Assembly: GCA_003117195.1 (NCBI GenBank)
Contig: BDSI01000150.1
Location: 124,001-188,000 of the forward strand
Length of the DNA stretch: 64,000 bases
From: Eudorina sp. 2006-703-Eu-15
Taxonomy: Eukaryota > Chlorophyta > Chlorophyceae > Chlamydomonadales > Volvocaceae
Direction: 5' to 3'
The translations under genes and the position numbers were made by a program. The notes under the pieces are model-generated. The model worked only from the letters and a program-made list of their open reading frames with translations. It had not been told where the DNA came from and searched no databases. Each line of letters begins with the position of its first letter. Position 1 is the first letter of the stretch. This document shows, piece by piece, positions 24,420 through 36,620 of this stretch.

Positions 24420-26672
24420 ACTGCACTGGAACATTCCCTGCCACCCGCCTGGGTGTGGTCTGATCTGTTCTCGCACCGCTCGAACACACGAAGGTATTGG
24501 CAGGTGCTCCGCCAGTGTCCCACCGCGAGGGGGGAGGGAGGTATCCGCCTCGCGTCGGGGCGCTGCATTTTTCAAAATTTCAACATCATAGGCAGGAGTT
24601 GACCGCGTTGACCGACATGTTATGCATGCCGTACTGAACAGTATTGGCGCATGCCTGGAGTTGGGGGCCGCTAGGTGAGGTGAGGAGAGAAGTGAGAGGG
24701 TGTGAGGACTGACTGGTGTCTTGAATCTGATGCTGGATACACATGTGTCATACCGTATTTACTGTGTCTTTACATATTCACTGAGTCTTGCTGAAATCTA
24801 TATTCGGTCTTGGGGTCCGGTCTTGGGGTCGTGATCAACCGGACGGCCGGTTTCGCAGGTTGGCTGATTGTATGTTTTCCCGCGGAGAGGTGGATCGCTG
24901 GGCAATTGGGTGTTGGGAGCTGTTCCAGCAGTACCGCCTTGATGGGTTTCAGGTCGTGACGCCGTTACAGGGAAACTCAGTTGCGAAAGCCCCATCAAAT
25001 CTGTCTCCTTCTGTCCGTTGCTCCCGACAAGCGTTGCGCTCAAGGGTCGTGCGGCCGTCGTACAGTCTTTGTGTTGGTTTGCATGGCTTGAGATGGCTAT
25101 ATCGCCAGCACTGCAGCTGGTTGCTTGCAGTTGGTCGTTGTCACTGGTTGTTCAGTTGACCACGTGGTTGGGCTGTGGCGCGGAGGAGGGCGCAGTGCTG
25201 CCGCGAGAGTGCGCGCCTCGTTTATCCGTCATCCGTCTGCCGCGCTTTCATCCGCCATCCTTCGGCCGCGTATTGGTGCGTTCAGGTGGTTGAGTGCACG
25301 CCCTGCAAGCCCTCCGCACCAGCGCGGAGTCCCCACCTGTTCTGTTATACGTGGTACCGTACTGCACGAGCGGAGTGCTTGAGCGCATCATCCCCGCGCG
25401 GCACCTGTTGTCCACACACGCACCCACCCCGCCCTGCTTTCCCGGGGTTGCGCCCCACAGGCTCTGCAATCCACTATTGCGATTGTCACCTGCCGCTGTT
25501 CCTCATCGCTCGGCTGTGGAGGGTTTAGGGTTTGGGCTTCGAAGTTGTCCATGGGGAAACTGCCTGGCGGAGGGTCTTGACACGGGCTGCCATTGCGGCC
25601 GTGTTGCTGAGCCCATGTATGTGAGCATTCGAGAAAAATTATGGTGATGGTCCCCTTACATCTCGCAGTGCATATAGTTGTTGGTGTCTGCCTTTGCCAT
25701 CCTACGCTAGTCGGGAGCGCTCGGGCATGGGCCGGATGAAACTGGCCGTCAGGTCGCGTTGAGCCCTGTCCAGTTGACAACCCTTAGACAGGGCCCGGAA
25801 GCCTATCCACACTGTAACGGTACGGTACTACGACAGTTGACATACCGTAGCAGTGGTGAACGAGACGGCGTGACGTGGAGGTGCGTCGGTTGTCGTTTTA
25901 CGTCCATGGACGATGGGCTGCTGCGCGGATTGCTTCCGTTGGGGGGGGCTGTGTCGGGATGCCTCGTGGAATGTAGCAGCCCTGGGAACGGCCAGGCGGA
26001 CAGGTCCTTGTCTTCGCGCTGGAGGGTTGCCGCGGCCTAAGCAGAACTTGTTATGCAGGGTTATGCGGACGGCTGCCGTACGCACCCGCATAGTAAAAGT
26101 GTATGTCCTGCAGGGAATGCGCATCCGGGGAGTCATGGTGTGAACACAGCCTGATTACCACACCTGACCAAAAAGCACAGATTCAATCAGGTGGTTACAA
26201 TACAGCGTCCGTTGTACAAACCCAGGACGCCCGATGCCTTTCTCCATCTGCCCACATGTTCGTCCCACTGTCAGGAAGTGGTCCACCAAAATCGCGCTGC
26301 TGACAATGCATTGCGTGCGAGACGGCGGCGCACACGACACTGCAGCAAATCCTGCAGGGCCGACACCTGTAGTCCTGTACGAACCCTCAAATAATCATCG
26401 CTCGCCGGTGCACTCACAAGAGCACCATCCTCAGGAAGCACCCCTGGACAGGAGCTGACAGCACCCGTGGCTTTCGCCGCAGTACCCTACCCCTTTGATC
26501 CTGCCCCCTACACTGAAATGCCGGCAGTGCATCTCAAAGCCCACAGCGAGGCATCCACCAATCCCCACAGCGAGGCATCCACACCAGAAGCCCTCCCTAG
26601 GGGCCAAAGACAGACTCGCAGCATGAGGGGTCGACACCGCTCCACACCAGAGGTAGACCGCGCCACCTTTTG

Positions 26673-26704
26673 GCAGGCATCGATATCTGGTCATCGATGC
26701 CTGC
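26673..26704. repeat. Perfect 12-bp inverted repeat (hairpin), 8-nt loop
   Basis: GCAGGCATCGAT, an 8-nt loop, then ATCGATGCCTGC. The arms match perfectly. No T-tract follows and no adjacent gene ends here, so its role is unknown. Confidence 0.7.
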
Positions 26705-27705
26705 AGATCATCCTATGTACGACAAGCACGCCAGGGCGCAGGGCACTCACGCACAGGGGCACTCGTGGACATGTCGCCGTCATGTAGGAAACCGTCACAC
26801 GAGATGTGCTATATGGCCCCCCTCATCCCTAGACGTCTTTCACCAACTCGCCCCTGCCTATGGCCGGTGCCAAGGGTTGCTCCATCCACTGTACTGCAGC
26901 CGCTTCGGCACCAATCCAGCCGGCCCCAGCTATGGTTGCCTCGACAACGTCATTATGCACTCCCTAGTATCGCGACCAGGCGACGGACGATGGGGTTTAG
27001 GCCATAAAATCGCATCGGAGTCGTAGGCACACAGGCTGTCCCGCAGCCAGCAGCGGATGCGGCGCGCGTTAAGAAAGGAGTAACCAATGCTAAGAGGTGC
27101 GAACCAGCAGGCACAACGGTGTTGTGGACTCCAATCGGGCTGTCCAGGCACATAGTCTCCTGCAAATCACCGCCGGCGTCGCGACGCACTGGCCAGAAGG
27201 GCCTTGTGCAAGACAGCCATCCCGCCGCGGCTGCCGCAGGGCTACGCAAAACGCAATGCAGCATTGTGGGCCCATGGTATGAGCCATTACGGCAGTCCTG
27301 ATGTAGGGGCCTGGCGCCGTCAGACCATTCCGCCGATCAAACAAACCGCCAACCCGTTATTTGACAAGCTCCGGCCCCCCAAACGGTTATTCATACTAGT
27401 GAACAGGTCATCGGTTAGGTTGTGAAGTAAACCGCAAGCGGTCACATATGCCAGTCGGAACACCCTCAGTCCCATGTGCAGTGAAAACCGGTATTTGACA
27501 TCCACCAAGTTAGCAGCACGAAACGGAAGTGCAAAGTAGACGCGAACACCAAACGCAGCAGCATGTCGCAGCCAAGTGCTGCCATCCCGTCACCAGAGCA
27601 TCATCCTGGGCAGAGCAGAAGCAGCAGCAGCAGCAGAAGCAGCAGCAGTAGCACCAACCACCACCACCACCAGCACCAGGAGAGCAAGCCGACGGGTCGT
27701 CCCAA

Positions 27706-30700
27706 CTAGCAGGCCGTCTTCTCCGCAGCGTGTCGGCACAGCTGCAGCATCACCTCCAGGGCAATATCCGTCACAGAATCCACCTCGCCCCACCGCTCCG
27801 TGTTCGCCAGGTTTTCAACCACCACGTCGCTGCTGGGTTGACCTACAGAGCGCGAGGTAGACACAGGGTGTCGGGGCCAGGTTTGTGATGCCCGGGAGTT
27901 GGCCTGCCGCCCCCGCTGGAACCGAACAGCCAACAGCTCAACAGGAGCCATACCGTAACACGCCTCCCCCCACCCGCCGTTGCGCCGCCTCACCCACACG
28001 CTCATTCATGTGCTCCTTAAAGGAAAGCGGCGGTACGCGAACGAAAAGCAGGTGGGCGCAGCGCAGCATTTGCAGGGGCGCGACGCTGGTACGATAGCAC
28101 TCGCAAGTCCCCTGCCAGGACCCAGCACATCCTGTAGGCGATCGCATTCCCTGTGGCGGTGCCCTTCGGCCCCTTACCTGGGTCACGCAGCACCAGCACC
28201 GACGAGTCCCCCTTCCCCACGTAGAGATCCTGGCGCTCGGTCTTCAACGCGGCGGCGCGCCGGCCGTACAAGAGCATCGCCACGAAGGCGACCCAGTCGA
28301 AGGGCACGCACTTGCCTGCGAGGAATGGGACAGCGCCGCGCATCCCGTACACCTCACGGTCACGGGTGTGTGGCCTTACCGGGCGATGATCAACCACTTC
28401 AACATCGTTAAGAATATACAACTGTCCAGTGCCATGTGATGAGGTGCGGTGAGGTGCGCCGCCCGACCTTAGCCCGGGGTACCGTAGCCCAGACCCATGA
28501 TGTCAGGGAAGGGTAGCGATTGCACAGTGGCAGCTGGCCCCCATCAGGTGCGACCTTCATGCCGACCAAGTCCCCAAGCGGCAGCGGGTCAGTCACAAAG
28601 CGGTGCCGCAATCGCAGGAAGTGATCCGTGGATCGTGCTTCCGTCCCCGCCCCGCTACCCTACCACCCGACCCTGGAAGGTCTTCTCTCCCGCAGTAACC
28701 AGCCAGCCCTGCTCGCCCGCGCTCCACCGTACACTCTAACCGTACTCACCGGCCAGGTGCGGCATGCTGAACCAGACCTTCGCGATGTCCTCCAGCAGGC
28801 CGTGGAGGCCCATGCGTTTGATGACCTCATCCGCGTCCTGGAACTTGATGAGCCGGTTGCAGACGTTGTTGGTCACGAGCAGTAGCGGCACGCTGTGCTT
28901 CTTGGCCAGGCGCAGCAGCACGCTCACCGCATCAGGGTGATAGATCGCGTTCTTGGTGGCGCGAGGGTCCCTGGAGTCCACCCAGACGACGAGCCGGGCA
29001 GCAGGGCAGCACCTCACCACGGATGCCAACACGTGACACCAGCAGCCGTTGCCCGCTCCCCACTGGAAGCAAACCCACATCCTGCATCCTACATTTCACA
29101 AATCTCGGGCTCGCTAGGCGCGAATGGTGCCGCTAAGATCACCGTCCCCCGACGGTCCCGGCGACGGCGATGTCAGCTACCCCGACCGCGCACCTGCCGG
29201 GCAGCTTCAGCGTCTGCGTCACCACCTCCGCCTGCACCCCCGCCATCATGATGAGCGGCAGCCCCGACGCCTTCATCTTGCGGCCCAGCACCTGCGTCAG
29301 CACAGACCAAGTCAGCAGTGTGGTACAGTACAGTACAGTACGGCGGGGCAGCGCCGCGGGAAACACCCGTGGGGCCTGGGTTTGTGCAGCAACCCGCAAC
29401 CCACCAGTTCGGGAACGGATCAAAACCTGTTTGCAAACCACTGCCAGCCACCGAGGCGGTCGCTTTAGTGCGGTGGTGCAGCGGTGTTGGCTGAGGCCCC
29501 CACCCCACCCCATGGGTCACACACCGCCAGGCTCCAGCGCGCTGGCAACTCGCACCGACTGAAAAGCAGGCGCGCAACGCGCCCTCCTATCTCTTTTGAG
29601 TTTCCGATACCGGCCGCCATGCCCGCCTGTGCCTCCTCACCTCTTCCCCCTCGGGTCCTAGCAGCTCGACTAGCCCAGCCAGGTAGCCCATGGAGCCGTT
29701 CATGTCCAGCACCACGGATTCGAGCTGTGCGTGTGGGGGCCGGAAGGGGGGCCCGAGGTGCAACCGGGCGCGGAAGGGCGCACGAGGGTTGAGAGGGGAC
29801 TGCATGGGTGGCGCGGCCAAAGGCGAACACTCACAGCCGCTGTGACCAGGGGCTGGCCCCGCGGAATCCAGGAGGCGCCGACGCAGGTGGGGGCATGAAG
29901 GGGGCGTAGGGCTGGTCTGGGTGCGTCCGCCAATGTGCGCGGGCAGCGGCCTGGCCAGTCACTTCAAGGGGACCCCAGGACCCTCCAAGAGGAAAAGGCT
30001 GTAGCGCCATTTCATCATCCCGATGTGGGTCCCGTAGTGCAGTGCAAGCAGCGGGGATGGGCTCACACCCTGATCCGGGCGCCCATGTGGGTTCGGCCTG
30101 GTTCCTTCCCGGACCTCACCTCCGGGCTTAGGACCCGCTGCTTCAGGGTTTCAAGCGAAGTCCAGCCAATCGACACTGCAACGGGGCAGGGACAGCAATA
30201 GGGACTCGTGTTTCAATCGAATGTGTGTTTTCAATTTAGGTCGACTTGTGAAGTACAGCCAAGCAGGCGGCATCTGCCATAAACCCGGAGACGGACCAAG
30301 GACCATCGGGCGCGTGGCTTGTGTTCCTGCTCGACACCGACCCCAACGACCGGCGAAATTGCAGTGGAGGAGCGTGGGGCCCTCTGCTTACCCTTGCCCC
30401 GTCCCTCTATCAACGGCGCGTAGTTCTCCGGCTCGTTGAACATCATCTTCCAGGGGATGAGGTTCCGCTGGTTGAGTAGGCCCCTGGGAGGGGGCCGCAG
30501 AACGATTGAAATCCAGACCGGACGAGCGTGTGCACACTGAACGGGCGGGTTTCAGCCGCTGAACACGTCAACTAAAACGTTTCAGCCTCACCGCAGACAC
30601 TGCGCATTAGGATAGTCGCGCAGGTTATTGCCCGACAGCGATCGAGTGTCCCGGCTATGGCGCCCTGCCGTCCTGCCCTCCAGCAATCATCCACGTCTGT

Positions 30701-31887
30701 TCTGTGACCGTATCTATTAGGACGACAGCCAACCACCACATTTGTGGTGACCCGCCTTGACGAAAAGCATTTGCAAGCTGATGCTACGGATCACGGATCA
30801 TTCCACGATCACTGCAACTATAATTGCCCTCTGCACCGCATTCACGGCCCAAGGCGGCTGAAGGATGAGCGGTACCTGCACAGAATGGCATCCGGGCAGA
30901 GGTGCCGAAGCAGCGCGCCGGCTGTCGCCATAACCTCTTCCAAATAAGCAGGGTCATGCTTCATGACGTCAGGCTCGTCTTTGTCCTTCCAGGCTCTCCG
31001 CTCCGGGACCTGTAATGGGTTAACAGCGGCGTGTTGGGACTGCTACTCCGGCCAAAGCAGCACGGCCTTGCGGTTGGCTCCTTGACGGCACGCGGTACGC
31101 GGCCCGGACGCATTGCCGAAGGACGAGGACTGCACTAGGGGCGCCGGCCAGCGGGCGTCACGTCCACGTTGTGAGCAGCTGATTTGGAAGAGGATCCCGA
31201 GGACACCTGGCCAAGAACAACCCGGTGAAGGTCTGTCTCTACGCTCCCGCGGCACCCTGACACCACGCTGGCGACCCCGGACGTGGCGCAGCGTGTGTGC
31301 TTCAACGACAGTGTTGGCTCTTCTCCTACTAGGCGCCACTGCAGAACTAGAGTACCAAGGATCATTCCGCCATACATGGTTGGGTATGTGTGAAGCACGG
31401 AGGTGGGAGGGTCCTGACACTGCGACGACACCCCCAACCCCCCACCCCCACCCGCACACCCGCCAGACGACACGCCAACCCAACATAGCAGTGCCCGCTG
31501 AAGCTGCTTGAACTGCTTACCGCAATCACGTACTCAAGTTTGCTCGTTTGCTGCTGGAGGACCTGACCCGCGGCCGCTATAAGATATCCTGCAATCAATG
31601 CATACTAATTCAAGCCGCGATCACTTGAAAACCCTCAGCACAAGATGCGCACCGTCAAAGTCACTTGTATCACCGGACTGAATGTACATGCAAGAGCCGG
31701 CTGGGAGAGAGCCGTTGCGGCGAAGGTCATATAAGTTTGCAGCATCGTCTGAACTGATGCTCTGAAGGATAGAAGCATCGCCCGCCTGCTTGGCTGAAGC
31801 CTCCTTTCCCGGACCCGCGGACGACGGTGTTGGCGGAATAACATCTACGTTCTGACGACTCCTACATAACCTAGTAAAGATAGACAT
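27706..31887 (-). CDS. Divergent nucleoside hydrolase-like protein, two modules (14 exons, 675 aa)
   Basis: Exons, 5' to 3': 31887-31653, 31588-31521, 31338-31207, 31009-30876, 30654-30592, 30483-30392, 29950-29835, 29724-29641, 29291-29194, 29081-28750, 28637-28483, 28421-28178, 28131-27994, 27842-27706. All phases close over 2,028 nt. Several segments look like inosine/uridine-preferring nucleoside hydrolases. These are an N-terminal CMYIQSGDTSDFDGYLIAAA, an internal VVLDMNGSMGYLAGLVELL (compare the usual DTDPGxDD-x-AL start), and YHPDAVSVLLRLAKKHSVPL...VTNNVCN (compare DPEAA...VPLDV). Near the end is CVPFDWVAFVAMLL (compare HDPxAVAYLL). Two such starts suggest a tandem-module protein, as in plant NSH3-type enzymes. 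The canonical metal-binding Asp cluster is altered in both, so activity is doubtful. Family assignment is by eye; the gene model is firmer than the function. Confidence 0.5.
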
Positions 31888-32549
31888 TTTGCGCGTGGGA
31901 GAAGTGTATGGGCACTTGCACTCTAAGTGCAAAACCGTGACGCGCACACCGGACGACCAAGGAACATCGCCGACGTATATTATATGAGATAGCGCGATGG
32001 CTGCATTGCGCTTAGCTGTATCTCATCAGGCTCATCAAGTCGCTGTCAACACGGTCCACTGTAGGTTAAACGTATTTGAAATCCCCGAACCTGTGTAGAC
32101 AACACGTTCAAATGTGCATCGAAAATGTATCATCATACAACTGAGACTGCATTCCAGCATGCGACGTCTATGATGATGTTGTACGGGTACTGCCCAGCAT
32201 GAGGCAACACGAGCGAAAACGATGTGGCACATAGACTTCGGTGAAGTTACAAGCAAACTTACATGCAGTCCGAGTCAGAGTTGTGACTGGGCGTTGAAAC
32301 ACAGTTAGCATAGTCTAGACACGCTTTGTTCTAATGAGGTTGGCACAATTCCTTGTGCCCTAAAACGGCCCTCAAGGATGCAAAATGGTATCTTACTGAG
32401 CACGCAAGCACATGCGGCAGGCAGGAAGCCGACGGTTCATAGTGACGCCTTACCCGCCCGAAACATAAATCCGAGAAGGGGGCAGCACCCTACCATGCAC
32501 TACCAAAAACGCTCTCAAAAACCTCACGCAGCTAGGATGGCGGAAGTGC
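31888..32549. other. Intergenic, 5' flank of nucleoside hydrolase-like gene / 3' flank of seipin
   Basis: No coding content. Contains the poly(A)-type signals of the seipin gene (32247-32263, minus strand) and, nearer 31.9 kb, the putative promoter of the downstream minus-strand gene. Confidence 0.4.
32247..32263 (-). terminator. Paired TGTAA poly(A)-type signals of seipin gene
   Basis: TTACA on the plus strand at 32247-32251 and 32259-32263 reads TGTAA on the minus strand, about 290-300 bp past the seipin stop. TGTAA is the usual volvocine polyadenylation signal. Confidence 0.5.
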
Positions 32550-35500
32550 TCAAGCCTTCCACGCAAACACGGACCGCCGCCGCAACGTAGCTCCCGCTCC
32601 CTCGTTATCCGCTTGCGGCTCCAAGTCGCTGCACTGCGCCTCCGGACCGCCCTCGTCTCCCGTCGCTTCGGCCTTGCCGCCTCCGTTCCCCTGCTTCGGC
32701 AGTCCTGCCTCCACTAGGACCTCGGATCCGTCCTCGGAGCTGGAGTCCTCTTGCAAGTCGTACGCGGAAGTGCCGATAACGTGCCCCTCCGTTGCCGTCT
32801 CTCCGGCGCCCGCCGTGCCATCATCCTCAACTTCTAGCGAAACAACCTTATCTCCAGCCACGCCTAGCGGCTGCAGCGACGACGGCCGAACCGCGGCTCC
32901 CTGAAGCCCATCAGCAGACGCCACCGCCGCGCCAGCAGGGTGGTGCTGCGCGGCAGGGTCTCCAAGCTTCGCACCGCCGGTGGCCATGTAGTTGCTGATC
33001 CCACTGCTGCCAGACCACGTGGGCGACTCCGGACGCGTCGGTATCCGTGTGCCACCATTGTCGCCATGGCGGGACGCAGTGTCGTCATCATACGCTTTAG
33101 ATGGCGCCTCCGGATACAGGCTGCCTGTGTGCGAGGCCCGTGCCAAAGTCGCCTTGCTGCCATCCTCATCAGCAACCGATGAAGGTCCTACGTTGCGGTA
33201 GTAGCCCCCGTGCGCCAAACTATACGACACAGCGTCGTCAAAGCTGCCGTACGGCGCAGCTTTCTGTGGCCGCGGCGCAGGCAAAGCAGCCCGCTGCGCT
33301 TGGGCCTTGTCACTCGCAGCCGCCAACGCTGCTGCCTTCGCAATCCAACGGCGCAGGAAGAACGACAGCAGCAGCAAGACGACAGTGCCGGTTGTGCCGC
33401 CGACGGATGCCATCAGGCCGACCAGCAGCAAGACGACGCTAGTTGCCAGGCCGGGGCGCAACCACAGCAGCAACGTTCTCCAAACTCCTGCGCAAACAGG
33501 CACACACGGCATGAGACCTTCCGCATCAGCAACGCAATGATGACCGCGTATCTGCAGTTATGGAAATCTGCAGCGCGTTATTGTAATGCAATCATGGTCT
33601 GCCTGTGAAAAACGGCTGTAATCCAAGCCGGTTTCCAAGGCCAGATTGCCACGTGGCTGAACCGTTCGCGTAACCCACATCAACTGCTGACTTGACTGGC
33701 CTCTTAACTGAATGAATGAACGTTACAGCGGACCCCCAAGGGGTCGACGGTGTATACCAGGGCAAGCCCCAGCAGGCCCCACCGCCAAAGGCGGCCTCTT
33801 GTCGAGGAACCGCTCAAGCGTGCTCTTCTATACCGTACAAAACTGCATCCCTATGAAACCTGCACGCTCCCCGTCACGAAAACAACAATTAGACTCCCAA
33901 CAAGATGCCACGCGTTTCGTTACAACGCTGCTGTACAACAGCTGTAGCGGGCGTTTCCTTGCACGTCAATCCTCGCAAAAGCACAGGACGCCTTGGCTCA
34001 CCTAGCCGTAGTCGCACAATGAGCTCTGCCCGATGCACCGGTGGCGGAGGCAGACCGCCCTTGGAGGCGTTGCGGCTGGCCAGCCTCGCGCGGAACGTGG
34101 TAACCGGTGCGTCTTCGCTCTCCTCGAACGCATCAAACATCGGCAGGTCCACTTGAGCCCAGTCGCCATGGCCGAAACCCAGGATGTGCAGCGGAAGCAG
34201 CACAAATTGCCTGCAACGAGGCAAGAAATGCAAGCTAGAGAACGCAGCTTCCTGGATGGTAAAGGACGGGGGCAAACACAGGTGACCCAGATGGCCCATC
34301 TTCACGATCACTACGACAAGCTCTGTACCAGAAGTACACACCGCCGGGTCCCAACAGGAAAGATATCAGTATGCCTAAGGGCCCATCCATAAGGCTTATT
34401 AATGAATGACGGCAAGTGCGTGATCAGGCAGCCATATGACGCTAGTTCGAGGTCTATTCCTGAATCAACGGCTGCAGTTCATCCTGCACACTTACTTTGC
34501 CAAGCGGTAAGCGTATGGCTGCGGGGTGTTGATGTACGTGCGGGTCGACCGTGCCGCGACGTGCGTGTCGTTGGTAAGCAATTCTCCCGTCACCTGGCGT
34601 TAGGAAATTCATTTCACAGTGATCGCAATGACGCACGCTGCAGAAGGCCCTCGCCTCAATGAGCAACAAAATTTCCATGCGCCACATGAAAAAGGAATGT
34701 CTATGCAAAGGCATAGACAGGCGGTGAGGATGGCAGAGATGCAATCGCGCCAAAGCCGCAACCCGTGTCTGCTTACGCTCGCCTCAACAACACCTCGTCG
34801 TTTCAGTATTCACGCACCTGGAACAAATCCGTATGATCTGCTGGAATGGTCAGACATACGTGCAATGCAACCTGTCGTACGGAGGAGGGGCCGAGATGTT
34901 CAGTCCGGTGCTCAGGTAGACAGCAGGACCCGAATGAGAAACGCCACATGCACGTTTGAAGCTCCGCACGGTCACAGCCAGAACCCAAATCGGGATCTGG
35001 GAAATGCTGAAGTCCCCCGCATTCGGCTGACTAACCGGCAAGGCAGCACCTTCTACCCATCCCCCTGCCGAGAGCGCCCGACCTGGGTTCCGGAAGGTAG
35101 GAAGCGGGACTGTGGCAGCAGCGCCGAAACGGCTGCGCCTGGAAGCGCACGGTTCCTACTCAGCCATGTGCGCTCTCCCAGGTTTGGGGATAGCGGGGCG
35201 TTGGCCACAGCAACATATCCGGTGTAGTCAAAATGAAGAGGGCGCACGTAGTGATGTGATGATGGAGCATAGTATCTGTAAAAGTTGTAAAAGGTTGAAG
35301 GGAAGTTTCAGCCTTAATGGTTCCCTGCGGTACTTGCGTAACATTCCAACGTGCTCGCCCAACTGCACTTCACAAAGCAGTGCGCCAGTCAGCATAGTGA
35401 GCTTCCACAAACTTACCGAGTAAGAAACAAGAAACCCAGGACTGAGTAGCCCAACACAGCCAGACACAAGCTGAGCAGCGCCCCACAGGTCACGGCCATA

Positions 35501-35619
35501 GGAGCGAAGCCAGTCAAACGCCGAATCATGGTGGATTTAAAAACGACAGAGCCAAAACCGTCTGCAGATTGAATTTTTTGGGCAGGAAGACCTGACCGAG
35601 GCTGACGCTGTCCGAGCAT
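32550..35619 (-). CDS. Seipin homologue (lipid-droplet assembly, ER membrane)
   Basis: Exons: 35619-35417, 35275-35160, 35064 to about 34985, 34593-34496, 34210-34002, 33487-32550; phases close, giving 547 aa (517 if Met at 35529 is used). The order fits seipin. A first TM helix (MAVTCGALLSLCLAVLGYSV) is followed by a lumenal beta-sandwich beginning RYYAPSSHHYVRPLHFDYTG (compare plant EPLxFDYT). Then come LPVSQPNAGDFSIS (compare LPESxxNxxxGxFxV), HVAARSTR, LLPLHILGFGHGDWAQVDLP, and a second TM pair region (ATSVVLLLVGLMASVGGTTG). A roughly 240-residue acidic, Ser/Gly-rich cytosolic tail follows. Seipin forms ER oligomers at lipid-droplet contact sites. The donor of exon 3 is the least certain junction (34985 or 34976). 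The C-terminal tail is long for the family. Confidence 0.75.
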
Positions 35620-36249
35620 GCTTGGTACAAAACCTTCACGCCCCGCTCAGGACCAAAGTCGATTGTATTTCTAATTTTATAGGATTAGTTTGCTCGCGCA
35701 TGTCTCTTGTCAAGCTCTGCTCATGAAAACTATGTATGCATTTGGATAGAAACCCGCCCTTCACGCCTAGATACTTGAGTAGACGCAGGGTATGGGAAGC
35801 AGGATTGCGAGAAGCCATGAAGTAGCCATTTGCTTCCCGACCGTTAAGGTCTCGGCATGTCGTACACTTGAATCCAACAAGTAACGCAAGTCGGTTGTCG
35901 CCCCGCCCCTCGCCATGCGAGTGCTCAGTGCGCAGCCGAGTTCATAAGATTAGCCCTGGAACCCGGTTTAATGCAGCAATTAATATAATCGCGCGTGACG
36001 TAAAACCTGGGGCCGTCTGGGGCGTTGCCGAAGGCAGCGAAGGCCTGGCAAAACTCCGTCAAGATTCTGTCGCTCTTCAATGTCGCCCTAGACATGTACG
36101 TGTGGAACCTGGATACGGGCGTGCTTGGATGAGGGCGCATGCACAAGCGGATCGGATCGAATTCAGAGCAGCATCGTTGTGGATTACGCGGGTTGGAGTG
36201 ACCAGGGCATGTTGTGCGTTGTTGCGTGTGCTCCATAGTTACCGCTACA
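35620..36249. other. 5' flank of seipin gene
   Basis: No supported gene; expected to hold the seipin promoter. A short stretch at about 35568-35612 (GAGGCTGACGCTGT and flanks) resembles 44745-44795 in the repeat-rich region near 44.7 kb, so the seipin 5' end overlaps a dispersed repeat. Confidence 0.35.
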
Positions 36250-36620
36250 GCGCCGCGACATACTTGTAAATGTGCCCGTACATGCCTCAGTCTGAACGGC
36301 TTGTTTGCTACCCATATGCGGCGACCCGACGGCGCTTGCGGGATGAGCTTCTTGATAACCCTCCTCCGCTCACCATCCATGGAATCCCCGTCCCCGGCAA
36401 GGAGAGTGCGCGCAACCTTGGCCTCCATTACGGAGCTGAGCGTGCATTACCCAGATACTGTACCCATTGACCGCGGATTGTTGGACGCGGATCGGGCGGA
36501 CAATGTGTTCCCTGCATGCTGAATAGGCTCGACACGTTGCAGCTGTGGACATACACCACCGTCCTCCACATCACTGGCGACCCGCTGAAGTACCACCGTG
36601 TCGAGGCGTGTGGACTGTCG
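36250..36620 (+). mobile_element. Probable reverse-transcriptase fragment of a second LINE family
   Basis: The frame around 36300-36470 encodes RRRLRDELLDNPPPLTIHGI, then PVPGKESARNLGLHYGAE. That is the thumb-region pattern (xLTIxGxxVPxxDSxRxLGLHYG) of non-LTR reverse transcriptases that follows the FADD active site. The downstream frame (LDTLQLWTYTTV) is compatible but shifted. No catalytic motif is present. A small dead fragment, plus strand. Confidence 0.45.

Larger units (their letters stand above)
23579..27705. other. 4.1 kb without a supported gene
   Basis: 3' flank of copy B and 3' flank of the minus-strand gene ending at 27706. Visible structure: a 15-bp tandem repeat (24363-24419), a perfect hairpin (26673-26704) and a 20-bp direct repeat (about 26550-26590). 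No recognisable protein motif was found in any frame. Confidence 0.4.

Noticed and set aside
28422..28482. An extra intron after GTAAGG at about 28385 in the nucleoside hydrolase-like gene
   Set aside because: The frame reads straight through (DREVYGMRGAVPFLAGK) and the phases only close without that intron.
34619..35227. 202-codon plus-strand ORF
   Set aside because: Antisense to seipin exons 2-3, no motif, no splice support.
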